Positions 34,020 to 55,575 of a stretch of 64,000 nt of DNA are shown here, one piece after another. The stretch's first letter is position 1; every line of letters starts with the position of its first letter. The notes beneath the pieces were generated by a model, which saw only the letters and a list, made by a program, of their open reading frames with translations, did not search any database and was not told the origin of the DNA. Origin of the DNA: Monodelphis domestica (taxonomy: Eukaryota; Chordata; Mammalia; Didelphimorphia; Didelphidae); the NCBI RefSeq assembly GCF_027887165.1, contig NC_077232.1, forward strand, positions 53,306,788 through 53,370,787. The letters run 5' to 3'. The position numbers and the translations under genes were made by a program.

Positions 34020-34520
34020 TTCTGTGTAGTTAGAACATCTTGAACCCTTGGACTTCATCTCCCAGAATCCTTTTCCCTTTGTCCACATAGGTCCTTGTAT
34101 ATTGTTCATAATTTCTGTAGCTCCTCCTTTTTTCTCTCTCTCTTCCCACAACTGAGGCTTGGTTAACTCCCTCTTTGCTCTAGCTTTTTGTTTTCCTTTA
34201 CTTCAAATTATTATTAATAAATCTTATTAAATATAATACTTGGAGTATTTGAATATTAAATTTTAATCTAATACTTCTTGTTTCTTTTGACTCTGTATCC
34301 TCCTCAGTGCTGGTGCTCTGACTTGTACAAAGTTGGGATTTATCGTCTGTTGCATTTGATTTGGAGAATGTGTCAAAAAACATAAGTTCTTATGGTTTGT
34401 TATTTGTATTTTTGAGGGGATCTGGGCTTCTTACTATAGTCAAGATCCCCAAAGTTGGAGGGCCTGATCACTTGGTTCTCCTTGGTTTTGCTGGATATTG
34501 GAATTACAGGTAACCAGCCA
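34020..34520 (+). mobile_element. Possible LTR-like fragment
   Basis: 'ggacttcatctcccagaatcc' near 34050 is again like a ZNF143/Staf site. 'aataaatcttattaaatat' near 34220 could be a polyadenylation region. I see no clear ends, so the LTR call is tentative. Confidence 0.3.
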
Positions 34521-36000
34521 TTTTGAACTAGACTTTTAATACTCACCATGCTTTAACAGATACCATAGGTGCTTGCTTAGAGACTTTACTATGAGGGCAC
34601 AAGCTCTGGAGGGATCTTATCAAGGAGGAAAGGATTCAAGAACTGGATTATATGTTATCCAAGGATGAACTTAAGTTTAAAGAAGCCCACAATCCAAGGA
34701 CTAGTCATCTTGTCAGCCAGTAATTCTACATTGAAGGGAATGCCCAAATCAATAAAACTGTGACTTTTTAAAAGTATCAACACATCATAAGACAATTATG
34801 CAGTATCCCTAAAGTTATCAGTTTCCAAGAAATTTCGTCTCAGTTGTAGGGATCTGGTGATGATGAATAGCTATTTTATATTATTAAGGACAGAGATGGA
34901 AGAATTATATTCATATATTCAGCACAAATGGCTGAAACTTTAAAATGTGATAAATAATATTTCATCAAACCTGGAGTCTTTCCAAGACAATAACTACCCA
35001 GGGCATGAAGGACCATTCAGTTATATCACCTCTCCTTGGGATTATTCATATTACATATTTTTTGTCTGGGATTCTATTGTGTACCAAAGTTTTCCATAAT
35101 AAGTTAAGACTAATAAATAACATTTAGAATTTTAATGTTGCAAAGTTTTCCAAGCAACAACCTTGTGAGATAGTGTACTGCCATGTTTATGGTAGGACAT
35201 ACAATCTTAAAAGGGATATAACCTCAGTATCTCCAGTTTCCCTTCGAATTTATACTCTGATACTCAAATGGATTTATGTCTTTGACTTGAAACTTGCCTA
35301 TAAGAATGCAGATGAATCCATACTGTACAACTTTTTCCATTCTCTTCTATAAATTCAACACAGAGGGGCCATCCAACAGGAGAGATGACTTTTTTTTCTT
35401 TTGTCATGATATTATAAGGATACCAAAGGGGCACCCTGGCTATGTACCTGTTACCTCAGCCTTTCCACATGAAATAACCATCTTATTTTCAGGCTTCTCT
35501 GGTAACATCTTTTGTCCTATTTTCTTCATTGTTCTTTGCTGGTAATGTTTTGCTCATGACTCCAAACACAGCTATAGCCTGCCACTTGAGAGTGGGAATG
35601 AGTCAGAAAGGTCTCTGAGCCTCCGTTTCTTTATATATAAAACCGTATATAATAATATATTTAGAATCTATATCACAAGATTAACTTTAGAACCTTTAAA
35701 GTATTATATGCCAGTTACTAGTGAAGCTACATTTGAGCAAAGAATTCTTAAAGGAGTCACTAGTATGATTATTTAGTGAAAGCCCTATACAAAGGGGAGG
35801 ATTAATAGACATTTGTTGATTTAAATAGGATATTGAAGAGGGGAGAGCATCTGCACCCTGCCTGGATATCACAATCTCTGAGTTCACAACAGCTGAGCAC
35901 TTTCTCAATAGGTTCAATTTCAGTATGACCTACATTCTGAAGCACTGGTGGTCAGTAGTGCAAGCATGAAAAAACGCATTTGGATGGCCAATTGATCAAC
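34521..36000. other. Unique sequence
   Basis: About 1.5 kb with no recognised exon or repeat. The open frames at 35294-35545 and 35696-35917 have no recognisable domain. Confidence 0.4.
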
Positions 36001-36760
36001 CACCCCAAAAGGCCCTTCTATCAACCATAAACTTTATTAGCATTTCATTTTAGCCAAATTTATCGGAACTCATCTGCCACCAGCAGGTGCAAGACATGTA
36101 CACACATCCAGGTTCAAATATCTACTCTCCAAGTGGGCTCAATATCTGAGGCCATGGCCAAGGGAAGATCAAGATTGGACAGAGTTCTATAACGCCATTT
36201 GCACCTGGATATCCCTCTTGGAAAGAATATGTGGCAATCCTTCCTCTCTGCTGCATGGACTAATGGTTTGGGCACAGGGCTCAAAGAAGCCATGAGAGTC
36301 AGCATACAATAACCAGTCTTAGATTTAGTAGAGACATTCCACAAAGCCATGACCTCAGGGATGAAAAAAGGGATCATGATGTGCTGAAGTGTTTCAGATC
36401 ACGACTTCTTGAGCTCAGCCAAGTCAGAAGGGGTTTTGTAGAGCAGCCTCCACCTCTGACTATATGAGGAATCCACACTGGGGAAGCTAAGAGAATGCTG
36501 GCAGAAACTCTGCAAAGACAGGTTGACCAGGAATAACAGGTTGGTTTGCTGACTGTGTACAGACTTCCTGGATTAAACTGACAGAGAACACAAATTGGAC
36601 AGGATTCTGACTACATTTTTACAAACCTAATAGAGCACCATCAAATGACTGCTTGTCACCTTTAATGGAGTTACCCACCAGCTTCAGATGCTAAAAGTTC
36701 ACTGCACAATTCCATTCCAGTGATTGTCCCTTTTATTCTACAGCAGCTAGCCTGTGCTTT
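36001..36760 (-). other. Unassigned block, possible transcript remnant
   Basis: On minus, an 87-codon frame (36377-36114) ends shortly before an AATAAA (plus TTTATT near 36031). No stop-free frame spans the block, and I do not recognise the protein. It might be an old processed copy of some gene, but no poly-A tail or flanking duplication is evident. Confidence 0.25.
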
Positions 36761-37855
36761 GGCAACTCCTCCTTGTCAAGGATTCCATGGACACTCTAGA
36801 ACCAACCTGGCTTGGGTTTTTTGTTTGTTTGTTTGTTTTTAGTATATACATGCTCTACCAATCTGGATGCTACCTCCTTATTTCCAGGTGTAGAACCCTT
36901 TCCCAGAAGTTTACCTGTTCACCTCTATATGTAACAGATTTTGTATTGTTTCCAAGTGGTATGATGCTATTACAGACAGAGATGCATTGCTCATATTTGC
37001 TATTTAACATGTGCAAATCTTTGGCAGTCTGAGGCTGCCTATTCATTCTGCTTCCAGGTTCCTGCTTTCACAGGGATAGGACAACAGGGAATCAAACAGT
37101 TATATGACTCAACTCAAACTTGGAATGTTTCAAAGATCATGGAAATCTTTCCTAAATCCTTGGAATTCTACTCACTATAAATGGAGTTATAAGATATATA
37201 ATTCTATTAGGACTTGCCCATTGGGGTTGGAATAAAAAGATTTGGGTACTGCTTGTTTGTTCAGGGGAGGACAAATATCTCTAGAGAGCATCCCAGGTTT
37301 GTATCTTCAGGCAATGAGATGACTGAGATGAGCTGCCAGAGCCAGAGGGGTGTACTGGAAGGTAATAGAAGAAAAAGAAGATAAGAGTTCATATCTTAGT
37401 TTTGTTCCTTCTACTTGTGTGAATATGGACAATTCATATGGGACTGGGGGGGGGCACTAACTAATATCCCTTTCATTCCCAAATCTGGAGATTATATATA
37501 TTCATTCATAATTATTTATTAAATAGTGAAAGCAGGTCGGAGAAAGAAAAGACACATAATCATATGGTCAATAATCACCTAGCTAACCTGAGATCTCTGT
37601 TCACTGCATTGTTCCCTTCATTCCTCCTGCTTCCTAGCAAAGAGGCCTCAAACATCCTTGATCCATCACTTATATCCCCAATGATGTCCCCTTTTTCTGG
37701 GTCTCTCCAGTTGGACAGAAGACCCTCAATTCAAGTCAGAGGCCAGTCTTCTGAAAACCAAGAATCACATAAATCAAGAAGCATCTCCTGGGACAACAAG
37801 GAGCCAAGAGGTGTCCTCCTTATAAAGATAAGCTTCAGGTCTTGTTCTTGACCCA
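36761..37855. other. Unique sequence
   Basis: No gene recognised. A (TTTG)n-like tract lies at 36817-36840 and a G-run at 37446-37454. Confidence 0.4.
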
Positions 37856-38750
37856 TGTAAACCTCAAAATTCCTTAGACTTATAAATGTTGGAAATTTCA
37901 CCATTGGGATATTTCATACTTGGAAAATTTCTTACTGATAGTCTATTGGAATGGGAACCCCATTGGCATGGGAGGTTCCTTCTCTTCCCTTCTTCAGATT
38001 ACTTTAGGACAGAAACCTTTTGCTGAACAATGGAAAGGACTTTGACCTATGATTAAGCATAGAACAGGAATTTCTTTGAATCATGATTGATTTTAGAATT
38101 GATACAATGGAGATACTTGGAATAAATCTCCACCCTATTCAGTCCTAACAGGATTGAGTAAGGGCTGCAGCCTAGATCAAAGATTTAATCATTTGAAAAT
38201 ATGACCTTCAACAGACATGTGCAAAAGCCAGAAACCTCTGGGTGGTCCTGGGTTAAGCTAGAGCCTCCATTGGCACAGGGAAATTGATGAACAGTGATTG
38301 GTAGATGGGAGAACTGAGAGGAGGAACTTGGAGGGTTTGCTTAAAGATAGGAGGGTCTGGAGACTGGAGGGAGGTTGAGGAGTTTGGTCGGGGTGATTGT
38401 GGTGGACTCGGAGAAGCTTGCGCTGAAGGAAGCTGAAGGTGGGGGCCTCTGAGACTGTTTCTCCATTTTGGTCACGTGAGTGATAGGGACTGATCTCTTT
38501 TCTTTGCCCCAGCTATCTAAGAGCTTGGGCCTTTTGGCCCAGCCTAAACAGAAGGGGTATTTAAGCCCTATTCCCTTCTCTCCCTTTTTCTTTCTCTCTA
38601 TCTCTAATTCCTTTCTTGCTCCTATTGTAATTAAACTCCAAAAAAGACTGACGGCTGACTTGAGTTTTTCATTTAGGAATTACATAGCTGAATTCCTTGG
38701 CGACCTTAAATTAATATATATCAGTCTTTTAAAGTGATTCCCTTGTCACA
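37856..38750 (+). mobile_element. Solo LTR fossil, copy C
   Basis: It begins TGTAAACCTC like copy B and ends CTTGTCACA, flanked by ccca on both sides (37852-37855 and 38751-38754). The start shares long blocks with 28891 onward ('actttaggacagaaac', 'gctgaacaatgg', 'gaattgatacaatggagat'). A CCTTTTGGCCCAGCC stretch and 'aattaaactccaaa' lie near 38530-38640. There are no internal viral genes. It is a solitary LTR, about 0.9 kb. Confidence 0.85.
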
Positions 38751-38956
38751 CCCACTCAAAGGGTGGGAGTAAGACCTAAATGGATTTTCAAAACTTTTAA
38801 AAAAGGAAAGAGGGATACAGATGTACAGATATAAAAGTATTTTGTAGAAGACAAGTTCTGTTCAGGGCATATTTTGTTACATTTAATGGGGGTAGGGAGA
38901 GACCGTCAGAAAAAGAGAAAGAGAAAGAGGAACACAGAGAGAAAAAAAGGGAAGAA

Positions 38957-39005
<49 letters not shown>

Positions 39006-39942
39006 GGACAGGGCCTTGGGGGGGAACACTCATGGTTGATGACAAAAGAAATGAAGGAGACAAACAGGTTGAAGAACCAAGGCAGTTGTCACAAACATCT
39101 AGGAAAAGGAATATTTAGTAAATGAACAAACAAGAAAAACCATTTACAGTAAAATCTTAAAAGATCAGTATGCTGCAGTTTATGCTTTTTTATTGTTTAA
39201 ATCAGGCAACATTATCTCTGATAAAAGTGCACAAATATTCATTTAAAGCATTCCCAAAATTCATGATATAGAGGTACATTACCAGTAAAGTAGATCCTTG
39301 AAACAATAAACTGAAACCCTCATTTCTAGTGCAATTGACAATTATTTATTCTCTAGATTAATATGAGTAAATGTTAGAAATCAGTAAGAAAAGAGGATTT
39401 TATATACATTGTTTAACCATTTTTCTCAGCTTATGGCAGTTTTTTTGGTTAATTTTACTTATATTGCAAATTCAAAATTACTTTCTTCTGATATGTTGCA
39501 AGTTGCAATGAGATTAGTAGGATACTTTTTAATGTGTTTATATTTCTCATTTCCTGAGATACCAGCTTATGGCCAGAGGTACAAGGCCAGTAAATTGGCT
39601 TTCTGCAATTTTGACTATATTGACTCTTCATTCAATTGAAATGAAATTCGATTCAATTGGGTTCTATACCTGGAGGCTGAAGGGAAAGTGTAAAATTCCA
39701 TAAAGCATCTTCCCTGACTTTTAAACAAACATAACAGAGACAGAAGCCAAATAAATATTCTCCTTGGCAAAGCAGTTAACTCAGGAAGCTACAAGCTTAT
39801 TTCAAGGAGACAGCAATTCCAATTATGCGCATTCTTGTACTAAATCAACTTAGTTCAGGCCAAACTGGGATTGTTACTCTGATAAGTAATTCATAGACAG
39901 TTTCCAGAAGAACAGTATAGCAACTACCTGGGTAAGAAAAGT
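38751..39942. other. Unique sequence with (GA)n
   Basis: A (GA)n tract lies at about 38960-39001 with purine-rich flanks from 38915. The rest shows no exon or clear repeat. Confidence 0.45.
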
Positions 39943-40172
39943 TGTTGTTCAGTTGTGTCAGACTTCAAGACCCCATTTGGGGTTTTCTTGGCAAAGATAC
40001 CAGAGTTCTTTGCCATTTCCTTCTCCAACCCATTTACAGAAGAGGAAACTGAAGCAGAGAAAAGTAACTTGCCCAGGTTCACAAAGGTAGGGTGAACTGA
40101 GACTAGATTTGAACTCAGGAAGATGAGTCTTCTTGACTCCAGAACCTGTGCTCTAGCCCTTTAAGCTGCCCA
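39943..40172 (-). repeat. tRNA-derived SINE, Mar1-like
   Basis: On +: 'ttgttgttcagttgtgtcag', 'ccccatttggggttttcttggcaaagatacc', 'gaactcaggaagatgagtct'. A full reversed Mar1-like copy. Confidence 0.88.
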
Positions 40173-40944
40173 TATGAATAATAGACTGGGACAAAGCTAG
40201 AAAAAGAACTTTTAAGGGATCTGGCCATTTCAAGTAAGGCAGGAGATATTTAAGCTAGATTTGCCTTGCCCTTGTGCTGGTATATCCTAGTCATAACAGT
40301 ATAACCCTTATTTAAATTATAATGTGGTTTAAGAAAGAGTTCCCTGTAACTTGATGGTAAAGTACTGAAAATGGCATTATTTTATTTATGGGGACTTAAA
40401 TCATGGGGCTCAGTCCTGAAAACAGGGAAAACAGTGAGATAGGATTGAGGTGAAAATTCTCAGCAAGAAGGAAAAATTTCCCCAGAAATTATGGACAAAC
40501 TTGGATAAACTGAGTAACTCCTCCATATCCCATTTATCTATTTGGTGAAAAGGTTATGTACTAGTGCCTTGTTCTCTCACAGCAGACATGATCTATAACC
40601 ATGTCAAATATGGAAGCCTTTCCAGTTTGGGGGAACCTGCCCTAGTACCTGAGAACCCAAAGACACCATGAGGTAGACAGAGTAGGATGTTTTTGTGGAG
40701 GAAACTATAAAAAAAAGTGGGAGAAAATAACAATGATGTCTATATACCATTTTAGATTTTTCAAGAAGCTTTAAAATTCATTATATTTTCATAAATGTGT
40801 TTTTGTTATAAAAAGAATTACTTATATTCTAAGATTTTTTAATAGAAAGCATTCAGATAAGGAAAGCAAGGGAAATTCCCTCTGCATTATTCTCAGTAGG
40901 ATCAAGGGAATGATATTTTTTTCTTATTAAAAAGGAAGAAAAAG
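40173..40944. other. Unique sequence
   Basis: No gene or clear repeat is recognised, apart from a weak MIR-like patch near 40735-40800. Confidence 0.4.
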
Positions 40945-41140
40945 TCCAAGCATCATTCATTAAGCAGCTTCTTGTGCAAAGCCCTGAATTCCTGGACAGT
41001 GATAAAGAGTCTAATCTTCTCCCAATATCCCTTACCACCAACCCTAAAGAACTTAAAATTATCAAGGCAGGATAAGACTCATGTACAGACAAGTCTAAAA
41101 TGGAGTGTGATAAAGACAAGGAACAAATCCACATAAATTC
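40945..41140 (-). repeat. L2 3' end fragment
   Basis: Plus text 'attcattaagcagcttcttgtgcaaagccctgaa', then 'agaacttaaaattatcaagg' is the reversed L2 terminus. Confidence 0.5.
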
Positions 41141-41561
41141 GTTCAGGAAAGAATAAAAAGAGATCAGTTTAATCTGGCTCTTTTCAGGGAAACTGCTCCA
41201 TCTTCCATTATTCCTCTCTGAAAATGGATTGCATTGGGAGTTAAGAGGTAGGTTTTCAGAACTTCATTGTGGAAAGGACACTGGACTGGTTTTGATCAAA
41301 GTTTGTGCTTAAATCCTAGTTCAAGACTTTTTTTAATACAGTGCCTGTCACAGAATAATTCTTTAAATAAAATAATAAAGTTCTCGCTACCTTTTTTCTG
41401 TCTTCTATCAGCTGGGTGCCCAAGTCACAACCAGTCTGGGTCTAGCTTCTGCAAAATAAAGGGGTTTGACGCCTTTACCTCTAAAGATTTTTTTTTCCTT
41501 TCTGCTCACTCTAAATCTGCCATTCTCTAATACCTAAGTGTCCTTGGATTCTAGTAAATAG
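41141..41561. other. Unique sequence upstream of SVIP
   Basis: No clear exon or repeat. It lies immediately upstream of the SINE and CpG-rich promoter of SVIP. Confidence 0.4.
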
Positions 41562-41740
41562 GCAGGTTGGAATGTGGAGTCAGGAATACCAGGACTATCT
41601 CTAATCCCTCACACTTCGCCGCGACTTCAATTTCTGGGCCTCAGTTTACTTATCTGTGAAATGAGCCTGCGTGTCTGGGGGACGAGGAGAGGGAATTAGA
41701 TATCTCTGTAGTCCGTTTCAGCTCTAAAGCGAAGATCCTT
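41562..41740 (+). repeat. Old SINE abutting the SVIP promoter
   Basis: 'atgtggagtcaggaatacca', 'tgggcctcagtttacttatctgtgaaatgagc' and 'tttcagctctaaagcgaag' form an old SINE that ends about 215 bp before the SVIP start codon. It contains CpGs, probably protected by the unmethylated island next to it. Confidence 0.65.
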
Positions 41741-41954
41741 CGGGATATTGGCCCCTGGGTTCCAATTCCTGCCCTTGGCTCCCTTTCTGCACCACAGGCA
41801 AGCTTTTGGCCTGGCTGAAAACTCCAGGGAGGGGTTGGGGAGGGGCCGGGTTGGCGTGGGGGGCGTGGCGGGAGCGCGCTGGACTGGGCGGGGCCACACA
41901 GGCCCTAGCTTTCTAAGCAGAGGGCGGCCCGGGCGGGTGCCACACGGAGTGGAC

Positions 41955-50819
<8,865 letters not shown>

Positions 50820-52090
50820 AAATTTGTTCCAAATGGAAGAAGATAAGAATACGGCTGATAACCTGTGGAAAACTGCAATCAAGTGGCTCTCCGTAATGTA
50901 GCTTTTGCATATAACACATTAATACTCTTCTGTTTTAATGTGATAAGTAAACTATATATTGGAAATTGTTTCTTTTTTTTTTTTAACAATTAACAGACAA
51001 ACCTCAGATGGCCAAAACTTTTCACTGTAGTCTCTTTATTTTTGCATAAGTAGCTATTCTCAAGGCAAGGGCTTTATTTGTAATTTTACAGAGATAAAGT
51101 AATACTACCCTCTTCTAAGGATAGTACTAATTATGTCTTTAAATCAGTTTTTCAATTATCTTCTCTCCCTTTTATAAAAAATTAAGTGGACATTTTTAGC
51201 TTTGCTGACATAACACTGTGTTTATTTTGTATTTATACTGACTTTCTGTTTAAAGCTGTAGATTCAATGACTCAGAAGTAGAAGGAAATACCTGAAAAAT
51301 AATTTGGAGGCTTCATATGAAATCAGATTTCTCTTTATCTTCCAATTCACTAATGCATATTTGTTCATAATAAGATTTAATCTATTTATTTCCTTTTATA
51401 GTTTTATATCTATGTTCATATGAGTGATTTTCATTGAGCTAAAATGTATTTGCTGAATTTAAAACTTAGTCCTTTTGGTACCATAAGGGGGCATTGCAGT
51501 GCTTAATATAGATAACAGATGTGATTTATTTCTCTAAAGACTTTTGTTGTAATTAGGTTATTTTCTAGCATAGTATGAGCATTTTTGACATTTAAAAAAA
51601 TCTATTAAAGAATTGCTTAAAGACTAAGGATAATTTCGCTACTGTGATCTTCATTTTTGAAAGCATTCATGTGGGTATTTGGGTGCTATATACATAAACA
51701 TACATATATACGCAGAGGTGTTTATATGTGCATTGTATTTAACAGTTCCATGCTTTGAGGAATAACAAAATCATCTCGCCTTCCTCAGTAGTGTTTAATA
51801 TCACTTTGTCATCAATTATAATATATGTGTACATTATATGTAATAACATGTAATATGTCATATATATCATGTATATATACATATGTGAATAGATACTATA
51901 GCATAGGTATTTTGTACACACACACACAATGACCAGAGTATCCTTTCTACATGAAATTAATAGCATAATTCAAGCTTTTAATTTCATTTTTTGGGAACAT
52001 GATTAATTTGGAAACCTTTTATGTCCTTGTTTTCATAGTTGAAATGTAAAATGCCCAAATAGAACAAATAAATAGTTATCTATTTCCTTC
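50820..52090 (+). other. SVIP: SVIP 3'UTR, probable extent
   Basis: Repeat-free text after the stop. Candidate polyadenylation signals are ATTAAA at 51604-51609 and AATAAA at 52067-52072; which is used cannot be told from sequence alone. The lack of transposons over 1.2 kb, in a window dense with them, fits transcribed 3'UTR. Confidence 0.6.
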
Positions 52091-52109
52091 ATCTAACTTT
52101 GTTGTAGGG

Positions 52110-52320
52110 CAAGGATTCCTAACCAGATCCCTTGAGCAGTCTGGTAAAGCCTAGGGAGTACCCCTTTTCAGAATAATTATTTTAAGTGCATAAAATATAA
52201 TAAAATTGAAAAATGCATTATGTTGAACTAGAGATATAATTTCCCCCCTTTCATTCAAGTTTAAAGATTTCTTAAAAACTCTCCATAAACCCCAAGGGCC
52301 CCGGGTTAAGGACCTCTCCT
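52110..52320 (+). mobile_element. Short hAT-like DNA transposon
   Basis: The left end 'caaggattcctaacc' and right end 'ggttaaggacctctc' are imperfect inverted repeats of the caggggttcttaacc type. The interior has 'agcagtctggtaaagcctaggg' and 'cagaataattattttaagtgcataaaatataat'. It is a non-autonomous element of about 210 bp; I found no clear 8-bp duplication. Confidence 0.55.
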
Positions 52321-52739
52321 CTGAGGGTCAGTTTCATAAACTGAGGCCACTGATCTGAATAATGTTTAGTTGAGTATATGGAAGAAGACACAGATCTTTA
52401 GAGGAAATGAGTCTGCTTCCTTGCACCCTTCTGCTATACTTTCAGCCACCCACCCTTGCCCTCGGTACATTCACATGCTCCTTCCCTCAAAACATACTTG
52501 TCCTGATTTCCTTCTTTCTAGCTCTGGCATCACCATCTGCTCCGTGTCCTGTGCTTAAAATCTCAGTGTGACTTTACTTTTCACATCTTGCCACATCCTT
52601 CTGGATTCTCACACATAGGGTCATTCATTTAGAACTGGAGGGGAGCTGGCATGAGTCAAACAGGTGAGATGTGTGGGAGGGGAATGGGGTCTTCTGGTCT
52701 TGGAGCTCAGCTCCAGCCACCCCTCCACCCCCAATGCCT
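52321..52739. other. Unique sequence
   Basis: Intergenic. A short frame at 52370-52558 has no supporting signal. Part may belong to the L2 that follows. Confidence 0.35.
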
Positions 52740-53290
52740 TTGAGCATCACTTCCTTTCCTCCGCACTGCCGTCATCATACTGCTTACTTCCATTTTTATC
52801 TCCCTGGCAAATAGCACCGAGACACTGATCTTTCTCAGGAATAGATCTAGTCACGTCACTGTTCCAAGTCGGTGTCCCAGTTGTGTTTCCTTAGCTTGGC
52901 TTCTAAGGTGCTTCCCTCACCCTGGGTGACTGCCTCTAATTTTTATCTCATAGAGCACTCCTTCATCTGCCCACCACCAAATGATGACATACTCCTTTCT
53001 ATATAGACCCAACACTTTCCATCCCCAACGCACACATCCCCATCGTTCCCTATGCCTGAAACTTCTATCCAGCCATTCCATCCGCATGGTTTGACATTTT
53101 ACTCATCACTTGTGACCCAGACCCTTCTGGAGTCATCTTGGTCTGATCCATCACCATCGCTACAAGATGCCTTCCAACATCATGACGCCATTTTGGTCTT
53201 CTTGAGTACAAAGCACAACACCAAGGAACTTTGGATTTAAAATGCCATTCCAATGGCATCTTCATGAAGACTTCCCAGAATTCTCTCATT
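52740..53290 (+). repeat. L2 LINE fragment
   Basis: Pyrimidine-rich text ('cttcctttcctccgcactgccgtcatcatactgcttacttcc', 'atctagtcacgtcactgttcc', 'gagcactccttcatctgccc', 'tccctatgcctgaaacttcta') follows L2 ORF2 and 3' sequence without a frame. Confidence 0.55.
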
Positions 53291-54142
53291 CAGGGGTCAT
53301 GGGGATCTCGTGATTTAAAGTTATGACTAGGGACATCAAATATTCTTTGTCCCACAGCTTAGAAATGAAGTGAAGACTCTGGGAAGGAATCTAGAGCTCT
53401 TCCCACAACCTTGAAACAATTATTGTTTTTGGTCTTTACCTGCCATCCCATCAGTTTGGTGAACTACCAGTGTAGAAATTCCCTTCCCAACAGACCTGAT
53501 CTGTAAATTAGTCTTAGCAGCAAGTGGTCTGGGACATCAGAAAGTTAGGTGACTCAACCAGGGTCACATAATTACACAATTTCAAGGTTGGCGTTTTACC
53601 ATCTTGGTTCCCTTTGTTTAAAAATAGATGGTTACTTAAATATAACATGTATGATAAACTAGCTTTATTACTTCTGTCCTAATTTGCTCTTAATTAAATA
53701 TATTAATAGCTAACAGAATCAAAGCTTCCAATGATAGGAAAATAGGATTAATGAGGAATATTTTTGAATTTCCGGATCCATGAAGCAAGAACTTGTTTGA
53801 AGAATAGAAAATGTTCTATTTGTTTCAGAACTCTATGACTTTTGTTCATGCCCAAATGATATTAAAAGTATTCCTTATAATAGTTTGTTCCTTACCTAAA
53901 TTTAAATTCACCTTAAAGTGTTTTGTAATAGTTGATGCCTTCATTGGATTTCACTGTTTAGGACCTGGTAACTGAAAGCCCAATGCATAAAGGTTCTGTG
54001 ATGTGATCAAGTTGGGGAAATTGCAATATGCCAATTCCCTGGACCAGTGCAGCCCATCCATGGCTTAGGTCCTAGAGAGTTGTGCAAGGCAGACAATGTT
54101 AAAGTGACATGCTGACCCATAGACAAATAATAAAGAGTCAGA
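53291..54142. other. Mostly unique sequence
   Basis: A weak MIR trace ('aggtgactcaaccagggtcacataa') lies at about 53545-53600. No gene. Confidence 0.4.
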
Positions 54143-54325
54143 GATAGGGAACAGCACGGTGAATAGAGTGCCATGCCTGGAATCCAGAGGATCTGGGTTC
54201 AAATCTTGTCTCACGAGTCCTAGCTGTGTGACACTGGGGAAAGTCACTTAATCACATTTACCTAGCTCTTACTGCTCTTTTGTCATAGAATTTATGCTAA
54301 GACAGAAGGTGAGGTTTAAAAAAAA
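54143..54325 (+). repeat. tRNA-derived SINE
   Basis: 'gggaacagcacggtgaatagagtg', 'gatctgggttcaaatcttgtctca', 'gctaagacagaaggtgaggttt'. Near full-length. Confidence 0.8.
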
Positions 54326-54539
54326 GAGGCAGAATATGATTGCTGGCTCCACCCTCGCTGTACCTATTATATAGGGTGCCACCTCCAATGCCAGACAGTA
54401 AAGTCTTGGTTAGCCATAGCTAAGTGTTTAAAAACTGAGTTAATTATTAACTTTCTGAATACTAAAATATAGAAACCCCTCATGATAATAGGACTTAGAA
54501 ATAAATGATAAACACCACTCCCCCATACCATTTGTTTTT

Positions 54540-54655
54540 TGATAAACTCTCAATTGCTGTCTCAGGATCAATACTATGTATTGTTTCCAAGGCAAGAGCA
54601 AGAAGGCCTAGGCAATGGAAATTAAGTAATTTGCCCAGGGTCACAGAGCTAGCAA
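54540..54655 (-). repeat. SINE fragment, WSINE1-like
   Basis: 'caggatcaatactatgtattgtttccaaggcaagag', 'ttgcccagggtcacagagctagc' on +: reversed tail and core. Confidence 0.7.
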
Positions 54656-54764
54656 ACCATTTTTAAAAGGAGAGGTTTCTCCTGAATTGAAAAGTGAAGA
54701 GAAAAGGAAAAACGAATGCCTCCATTTGCAACCCCAACATGAATTCAGAAAAATATAGATTTAA

Positions 54765-54930
54765 AACTATAAAAAAATCTTAAAGTCATTTAATCCAAAC
54801 TCATCATTTTCCAACTGAAAGAACTATGGTCCGAGGAGATCAGGACTTGTTTACTTACAACATAAGAAAGTAGTAACTCTTTAAGATTCATATCCACGTC
54901 CTCCAAATACAAAGATATTACTTCCTCTGT
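54765..54930 (+). repeat. MIR SINE
   Basis: 'tcttaaagtcatttaatccaaactcatcattttccaactgaaagaac' resembles the MIR start and core. Confidence 0.5.
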
Positions 54931-55149
54931 CCATCATAAGAGCTCTTACATATTCAAGTATTTCATAAGAGAAAAATTGGTCATTTTTCACCTATTTGGA
55001 GATCACTGTTGCTTTCAGCTACCAGGCACTTTAAGAAATATTTTTTAATGGGAGTAAATTTAGGTTAAGAAAGTTCTAATTCATGGAAGGCTTCCAGATA
55101 CAGTTAAGTGAGTAGTTTCCCCTGATAATTCTGTAATAAAGAATTGTTA

Positions 55150-55320
55150 GGAGCTAGTAAACCAGGTCTAAATCCTGATCCTGCTGCTTACTGGCTATAT
55201 AATTTGCTTAAATCACTCTACCACCCTAGATTTGAAAATCATCTATAAAAGGAATTAGGCTAGTTGCCTTTGGAGTCCCTTCTAGCTCAGTGCCATTTTG
55301 TGTGTTCTAATATCTGCACA
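55150..55320 (+). repeat. Old SINE (MIR/Ther-like)
   Basis: 'agtaaaccaggtctaaatcct', 'attaggctagttgcctttggagtcccttctagctcagtgcc' is the typical 3' end of old marsupial SINEs. Confidence 0.55.
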
Positions 55321-55575
55321 AGGCATTTTAGTAGGCTCTAAATAAAGCTTCAGAAATGGCACACTCAGATGATTTGGATCATGACCTTAACACATCTGAC
55401 TTGACAAAATTATGCCATGAAGTGGCAATATTTTCCTGGCATGGGAAATATGCACATTTACAAAAACAAATCAACAATGCTCTTTTTCTGGTTTCTTCTG
55501 AATCTGCCTAATTTTTTTAAAGCTAGTCCCAGCTCTAGTTTTTCATGTGATTTATAATAATCTACCTTATAGGTC

